A stretch of DNA of 7,209 nucleotides from Rickettsiales bacterium. Its GTDB lineage: Bacteria > Pseudomonadota > Alphaproteobacteria > Rs-D84. The notes under the pieces are model-generated. The model had not been told where the DNA came from. It saw only the letters and a program-made list of their open reading frames with translations, and did no database searches. A program made the translations under genes and the position numbers. Each line of letters opens with the position of its first letter. Position 1 is the first letter of the stretch. Shown here in pieces: positions 4,194 to 7,209 of this stretch. Where the stretch lies: contig JAIRLB010000008.1 of assembly GCA_031259745.1 (NCBI GenBank), positions 1 to 7,209 on the forward strand, written 5' to 3'.

Positions 4194-6425
4194 TTATCGT
4201 CCGAATCTTCCGTTTCTCGGAAATCCGACTGGTATTGTGCGGCCTTGGGACGCACGTTTGCCAACCCAAGGCTGCCAATCATCCAGCTTGGTAGTACCGC
4301 GTCCGTTTGTCCAACCGAACCCATCCGCGCCATCAAAGAACATCACATCAATCATATATGTGCGCTCTGCATTATATTTCTGCAAAATAACACCCTTGCC
4401 GCGTGTCATTTCCGGAATCTCTGCCGCGGGGAACACCAGCAGTTTGTCATTAGAACCTGAAAGCGCGACAAATTCGCCGGTTACTTCGATGCACAATGAC
4501 GCGCGATTATTGTCGTCTGTATTCATGACCTGCTTGCCGGTCTTGGTCTGGGCCAAGCAATTTTCACCTGATACGACAAATCCGGTTCCGCGTTTTGCCA
4601 CCAACAAATACCTGGCCGCCTGATTCAATACGAATGCGCGGACAATCGTTTCATCCGCCGCGATATCAGCCATCATCCGGACGGATTCACCAAATCCGCG
4701 CGCAGACGGCAAATCATTCGCAGACAATGTGAACATTTTGCCATGACTGCCGAACAGATTGATTTTATCCGTGCTGAGCGCATGAAAAGCGGTCATCAAT
4801 TCGTCCCCTTCTTTGAACTTCAAATCCAAAGCGGACAAATCCAAGTGCCCCTTGGCTGCACGAATCCAACCCATTGCTGACAGGATTATTGTCAGCGGCT
4901 CTTTTTCAATAAAATCTTCCGCATTGACGAATATTTCTTCGGTTTGTTCCGCCCAAATCGTGCGGCGCCTGCCCAGGTCGGTCTTTTTATCATAACGCTT
5001 TTTAATATCCGCAAACCAAATTTTCAACTGATCGCGCTGTGCATCATCGCTGGCCAGCAGACCTTGGAGTTTTTCCTGTTCTTCGCGCAGGGTGGCATCT
5101 TCGCATCGGATTTCCATTTCTTCCAGCTTGCGCAAAGAACGCAGGCGGGTGTTCAGGATTGCCTCTACCTGGATCTCGGTCAGTTTGAATTCTTCACTCA
5201 AAACAGTCTTGGCATCATCCTCGTTGCGGATGATTTCTATAACACGGTCCAGATTCAGATAAACGACCAGCAGCCCGCCCAGAATTTCCAACCTGCGGGC
5301 AATATTGGACAATCTCCATTCCGTCCTGCGGCGCAAAACAATCCTTTGATGCGAAATGAATTCATTCAATACATCGCCAATTTTCATAACGCGCGGCACG
5401 CCGTTTGAATCAACAACGTTGAAGTTCATATTGAATCGGCTTTCCAAATCGGTCATCGCAAACAAATGCGCCATCAGTTTGTCCACTGGCACATTGCGGC
5501 TTTTCGGAATAATGATGATGCGCACATCGGTTGTCGATTCATCAATGATATCGTCGACCAGCGGCAGCTTTTTGGAATCAATCAGGTTTGCGATCTGCTC
5601 TACCAGCCTCGATTTGACAACGCCGTATGGAATTTCTGTGATGACGATCTGTTCAGCGCCGCGTTCCAACTTTTCCACAACCCACTTTGCGCGAATGCGG
5701 AAAGGCCCGCGGCCCGAGTCATAGTTTTTGACGATTGTGTCAAAGTCATCGATCAGCATTCCTCCTGTTGGGAAATCCGGCCCAACCAGCTTCTTCATAA
5801 TCTGAGCAGTTGTCGCATCGGGCCTGTCAATGACAAGATTCAGCGTATCGCAAATCTCAGCCACATTATGAGTCGGTATGTTGGTCGCCATGCCCACGGC
5901 AATGCCCATGCCGCCATTCGCCAGCAAATTCGGAAAAGCGCCCGGCATGACAGTCGGTTCTTGCGAGGTACCGTCAAAGTTGGGCATCATATTGACGCTG
6001 TCTTCATCCAGGCCTTCCATAATCAGCATGGCGGCCTCGGTCATTTTGGATTCGGTATATCGATATGCGGCCTGCGGGTCGCCGTCAATATTGCCAAAGT
6101 TCCCCTGGCCGTTAATCAGCGGATATCTAACCGAGAAATCCTGGGCCAGGCGCACCAACGCATCATAAACAGATGAATCTCCGTGCGGATGATAACTGCC
6201 CAACACATCTCCAACAACCTTGGCGCACTTGCGAAAAGCGGCGCCTGGGATCAGCTTGTTGCGCAGCATGGAATACAGGATTCTGCGGTGCACAGGCTTT
6301 AACCCATCGCGGACATCAGGCAACGCGCGCGATACAATCGTGCTAACTGCGTATGACAAATACCGTTCCGACAAAGCGTCCGAAAACTGCTGACCGTCAA
6401 TATTCTCGATTATTTCTTTTTGCAT
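4194..6425 (-). CDS. parC: DNA topoisomerase IV subunit A
   Basis: The 743-residue protein is the DNA-cleaving subunit of topoisomerase IV, which pairs with ParE to unlink daughter chromosomes. The N-terminal winged-helix and tower core begins with ERYLSYAVSTIVSRALPDVRDG (20-41). The quinolone region HPHGDSSVYDA (79-89) has Ser84 and Asp88 at the positions matching E. coli ParC Ser80 and Glu84, so no classic resistance change is visible. The active site is AYRYTES with Arg122 and catalytic Tyr123. NGQGNFGNIDGD (105-116) and PNLLANGGMGIAVGMATNIP (165-184) are also characteristic. The C-terminal DNA-wrapping region contains ARGFGESVRMM, KTGKQVMN and TRGKGVILQKY, and ends GFPRNGRFGR as in alphaproteobacterial ParC. 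There is no GyrA box (QRRGGKG), which argues against GyrA. The length is normal. parE is not in the window. The ATG at 6425 has no Shine-Dalgarno and a promoter-like -10 lies 7 nt upstream. Confidence 0.96.
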   Translation of the reverse strand: MQKEIIENIDGQQFSDALSERYLSYAVSTIVSRALPDVRDGLKPVHRRILYSMLRNKLIPGAAFRKCAKVVGDVLGSYHPHGDSSVYDALVRLAQDFSVRYPLINGQGNFGNIDGDPQAAYRYTESKMTEAAMLIMEGLDEDSVNMMPNFDGTSQEPTVMPGAFPNLLANGGMGIAVGMATNIPTHNVAEICDTLNLVIDRPDATTAQIMKKLVGPDFPTGGMLIDDFDTIVKNYDSGRGPFRIRAKWVVEKLERGAEQIVITEIPYGVVKSRLVEQIANLIDSKKLPLVDDIIDESTTDVRIIIIPKSRNVPVDKLMAHLFAMTDLESRFNMNFNVVDSNGVPRVMKIGDVLNEFISHQRIVLRRRTEWRLSNIARRLEILGGLLVVYLNLDRVIEIIRNEDDAKTVLSEEFKLTEIQVEAILNTRLRSLRKLEEMEIRCEDATLREEQEKLQGLLASDDAQRDQLKIWFADIKKRYDKKTDLGRRRTIWAEQTEEIFVNAEDFIEKEPLTIILSAMGWIRAAKGHLDLSALDLKFKEGDELMTAFHALSTDKINLFGSHGKMFTLSANDLPSARGFGESVRMMADIAADETIVRAFVLNQAARYLLVAKRGTGFVVSGENCLAQTKTGKQVMNTDDNNRASLCIEVTGEFVALSGSNDKLLVFPAAEIPEMTRGKGVILQKYNAERTYMIDVMFFDGADGFGWTNGRGTTKLDDWQPWVGKRASQGRTIPVGFPRNGRFGR

Positions 6426-6432
6426 AAACTAG

Positions 6433-6461
6433 AAAATAGAATATATCAATAAAAATCGCAA
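6433..6461 (-). promoter_or_regulatory. candidate parC promoter, apparently giving a leaderless mRNA
   Basis: On the minus strand, TTGCGA (6461-6456) and TATTTT (6438-6433) are spaced by 17 bp. The -10 ends 7 nt before the ATG. Overlapping alternatives TATTCT (6443-6438) and TATATT (6445-6440) would leave leaders of about 6 to 8 nt. No Shine-Dalgarno is visible. The match to consensus is modest (four of six for both hexamers). Confidence 0.3.
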
Positions 6462-6472
6462 GGCCTATTTTT

Positions 6473-6589
6473 TCATATTTTCATCCATAGGGTCATCAGT
6501 CGCACATTGTTTTTAATGCCGGCGGCCCCGCCAGCAGCGCCTTGATGCACAAAAAGCAAAATTATTTCAGATTTATAATTATCAGTCAT
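6473..6589 (-). CDS. possible 38-residue small protein upstream of parC
   Basis: An ATG at 6589 opens a frame ending in TGA at 6475-6473. It begins MTDNYKSEIILLFVHQG and continues with a Gly/Ala block (GAAGGAAG) and a Met/Leu-rich end. The Gly/Ala block is encoded by a GC-rich island (about 6517-6540) that stands out in A+T-rich DNA and is also a near-palindrome (GGCGG, two bases, CCGCC). There is no Shine-Dalgarno and I recognise no family. It could be a real small membrane-associated peptide, a leader peptide for parC, or chance coding across a structured DNA island. I consider it more likely not a gene. Confidence 0.2.
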   Translation of the reverse strand: MTDNYKSEIILLFVHQGAAGGAAGIKNNVRLMTLWMKI

Positions 6590-6623
6590 CAAATTATAAA
6601 TCAGCAACTAGAAATTATAAATC
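6570..6623. repeat. three copies of an 11-bp A+T motif spaced about two helical turns apart
   Basis: AATTATAAATC occurs at 6592-6602 and 6613-6623 in the same orientation, and as its reverse complement at 6570-6580. The two direct copies share 13 bases (AAATTATAAATCA at 6591-6603 and 6612-6624). Centre-to-centre spacing is 22 and 21 bp, so all copies face the same side of the helix. They lie between parC and the divergent RNA promoter, which suits a protein-binding array. The minus-strand reading of each copy contains TATAAT, so they may also serve as -10 elements. Confidence 0.45.
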
Positions 6624-6667
6624 AAGAGTAAGATTTTACCGCAATAATAACATTTGGTCGATTATTG

Positions 6668-6695
6668 TTGAAAATATTCCCAATGTTGTTATAAT
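6668..6695 (+). promoter_or_regulatory. strong near-consensus promoter of the structured RNA
   Basis: TTGAAA (6668-6673) and a perfect TATAAT (6690-6695) are spaced by 16 bp. This is the best sigma-70-type promoter in the window. Transcription is predicted to begin at about 6701-6703, directly at the base of the first hairpin of the RNA candidate. Confidence 0.6.
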
Positions 6696-6701
6696 CATCT
6701 A

Positions 6702-6876
6702 GCCGCTGGAATTCCGGTGGCAGGGAATAAGAACCTTTATAAGTACGCTATTAGTGTTGCAAAAACACACCTCCTGTTTGGCAGGTGGCCGCGAATATCC
6801 GAATAAGCGGGCTATTTTACTTGTATAGTTCTTATCCTCCTGCCGCCTTTTTATGCAACAAGGCGGTCTAATTTTG
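6702..6876 (+). ncRNA. candidate structured RNA of about 175 nt, family not recognised
   Basis: The segment starts at the predicted +1 of the strong promoter and ends at a terminator-like hairpin. A long-range closing stem joins GGTGGCAGGG plus ATAAGAAC (6716-6725, 6727-6734) to GTTCTTAT plus TCCTGCCGCC (6828-6835, 6838-6847): 18 pairs with a 1x2 internal loop and two G-U pairs. Inside are AAGTA/TACTT, CGCTATT/AATAAGCG with a bulge, the hairpin GTGTT-GCAAA-AACAC (6754-6768), and a second hairpin near 6769-6786. The 5' arm can instead fold locally (CCGCTGG-AATT-CCGGTGG, 6703-6720), and the 3' arm can instead form the terminator hairpin. The RNA is therefore potentially bistable. No significant open reading frame lies inside. 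A 6S RNA would be compatible with the length, the closing stem and the strong promoter, but I cannot match its conserved bases. A regulatory leader for a gene beyond the window is the other option. Confidence 0.45.
6843..6875 (+). terminator. intrinsic terminator of the structured RNA
   Basis: CCGCCTT (6843-6849) pairs perfectly with AAGGCGG (6860-6866) around a 10-nt loop, followed by TCTAATTTT. The left arm shares five bases (6843-6847) with the 3' side of the RNA closing stem, so the two structures exclude each other. Confidence 0.5.
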
Positions 6877-6934
6877 GGGGTATGTGATTATTTTCTCTCT
6901 CCAAGACAAAATATAATTTTGCCCCCAAAATTAT
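6869..6934. repeat. 12-bp inverted repeat with a nested alternative hairpin
   Basis: TAATTTTGGGGG (6869-6880) is perfectly complementary to CCCCCAAAATTA (6922-6933), with a 41-nt spacer. The right arm can also fold on itself: ATAATTTTG (6913-6921) with CAAAATTAT (6926-6934) around CCCC, a perfect 9-bp stem. No protein frame is present. The function is unknown. Confidence 0.55.
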
Positions 6935-6968
6935 TTCCATATGAATGAAAATATATAAAAACAAGCCT

Positions 6969-7007
6969 AAAAAAGACCCGTTTTACAGAATACAGGTTTT
7001 TTGGGTC
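6969..7007 (-). terminator. intrinsic terminator for a minus-strand transcript entering from the right
   Basis: On the minus strand, GACCC (7007-7003) pairs with GGGTC (6979-6975), and the stem is followed directly by six T (6974-6969). The loop is long, 23 nt. On the plus strand no T-run follows. No minus-strand gene lies between here and the window edge, so the transcript it would end must begin beyond 7209 or within the inverted-repeat segment. Confidence 0.4.
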
Positions 7008-7209
7008 ATGCCTAGAAGTGAAAACAATTTTTATTATCTATGAAAAGTTAGATCTCTAATAAAACGGCAGATTTCTCATAAATAATAACAATTTTTATTG
7101 AAAAATTTTTGCTAAGAAAAGTATCAAAAAGTGCGACCTGTTTTGTATCGGATTTTTATTAATAAAAACAAACGATTATTGTAAGCTTTGTATTTCACTT
7201 CTAGGCATG
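7007..7209. repeat. 17-bp perfect inverted repeat flanking a 169-bp A+T-rich segment
   Basis: CATGCCTAGAAGTGAAA (7007-7023) and its exact reverse complement (7193-7209) bracket a segment with no usable protein frame. The segment holds a 13-bp direct repeat (AACAATTTTTATT at 7023-7035 and 7087-7099), the palindrome AAAAATTTTT (7101-7110), and the 16-bp palindrome TTTTTATTAATAAAAA (7153-7168). The right arm ends at the last base of the window, so the true repeat may be longer. It could be the end of a small mobile element such as a MITE, an invertible segment, or a dispersed repeat that broke the assembly. Confidence 0.6.

Noticed and set aside
5466..6176. Long plus-strand frame opposite parC (236 codons)
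   Set aside because: It is the antisense shadow of the strongly conserved parC coding sequence, with no ribosome binding site or recognisable domain.
6517..6540. GC-rich near-palindrome as a terminator or REP element
   Set aside because: No T-run on either strand, and no second matching copy in the window. The GC-rich stretch at 221-241 is similar only in composition.
6570..6624. CRISPR array or replication-origin iterons
   Set aside because: Repeat units are only 11-13 bp, with three copies and about 10-bp gaps, so not CRISPR. No DnaA-box cluster or replication gene is nearby to support an origin.
6702..6960. Retron-type ncRNA (closing inverted repeat with internal hairpins)
   Set aside because: No reverse transcriptase frame follows within the window, and the expected msr/msd layout is not recognisable.

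Overview
The window looks like a chromosomal piece of an alphaproteobacterium, probably a host-associated or reduced lineage. The best evidence is the topoisomerase IV subunit A gene. Its C-terminal half and its last residues (a 'GFPRNGRFG' ending) follow the alphaproteobacterial ParC pattern. The VirB11-type ATPase and the mixed base composition (moderate G+C genes, very A+T-rich spacers) fit the same picture. The genus cannot be named from the sequence alone.

Layout, left to right. Positions 1-255 hold the 3' end of a + strand reading frame cut by the window edge, with a possible frameshift at a run of seven A. A hairpin-rich leader (about 316-395) then precedes an acyl-CoA synthetase-like AMP-forming ligase (425-2011, +). 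It converges on a lone virB11-type ATPase gene (2132-3091, -). Divergent from virB11 is a two-gene + strand unit: a lipoprotein of unknown function (3168-3725) and a lipoprotein carrying a trigger-factor-type FKBP prolyl isomerase domain (3749-4069). This unit converges on parC (4194-6425, -). The remaining 784 bases (6426-7209) contain no recognisable protein gene but are densely structured. They hold a repeated A+T motif, a near-consensus promoter followed by a roughly 175-nt structured RNA candidate with its own terminator, a further 12-bp inverted repeat, a minus-strand terminator, and a 17-bp perfect inverted repeat whose right arm ends exactly at the last base of the window.

How the genes relate: the two lipoproteins appear to be one operon. 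Their +2 residues suggest different destinations, Ser for the outer membrane and Asp for the inner membrane. Both would act in the periplasm, near where a type IV secretion machine driven by VirB11 would be assembled. The shared divergent promoter region makes co-regulation with virB11 possible, but no other secretion genes are visible. The ligase (fatty acid activation) and parC (chromosome decatenation) are housekeeping-type functions with no evident link.

The most unusual material is the right-hand non-coding region. Also notable are parC and virB11, which lack a Shine-Dalgarno sequence and have promoter-like elements almost touching their start codons, while the other genes have purine-rich ribosome binding sites.
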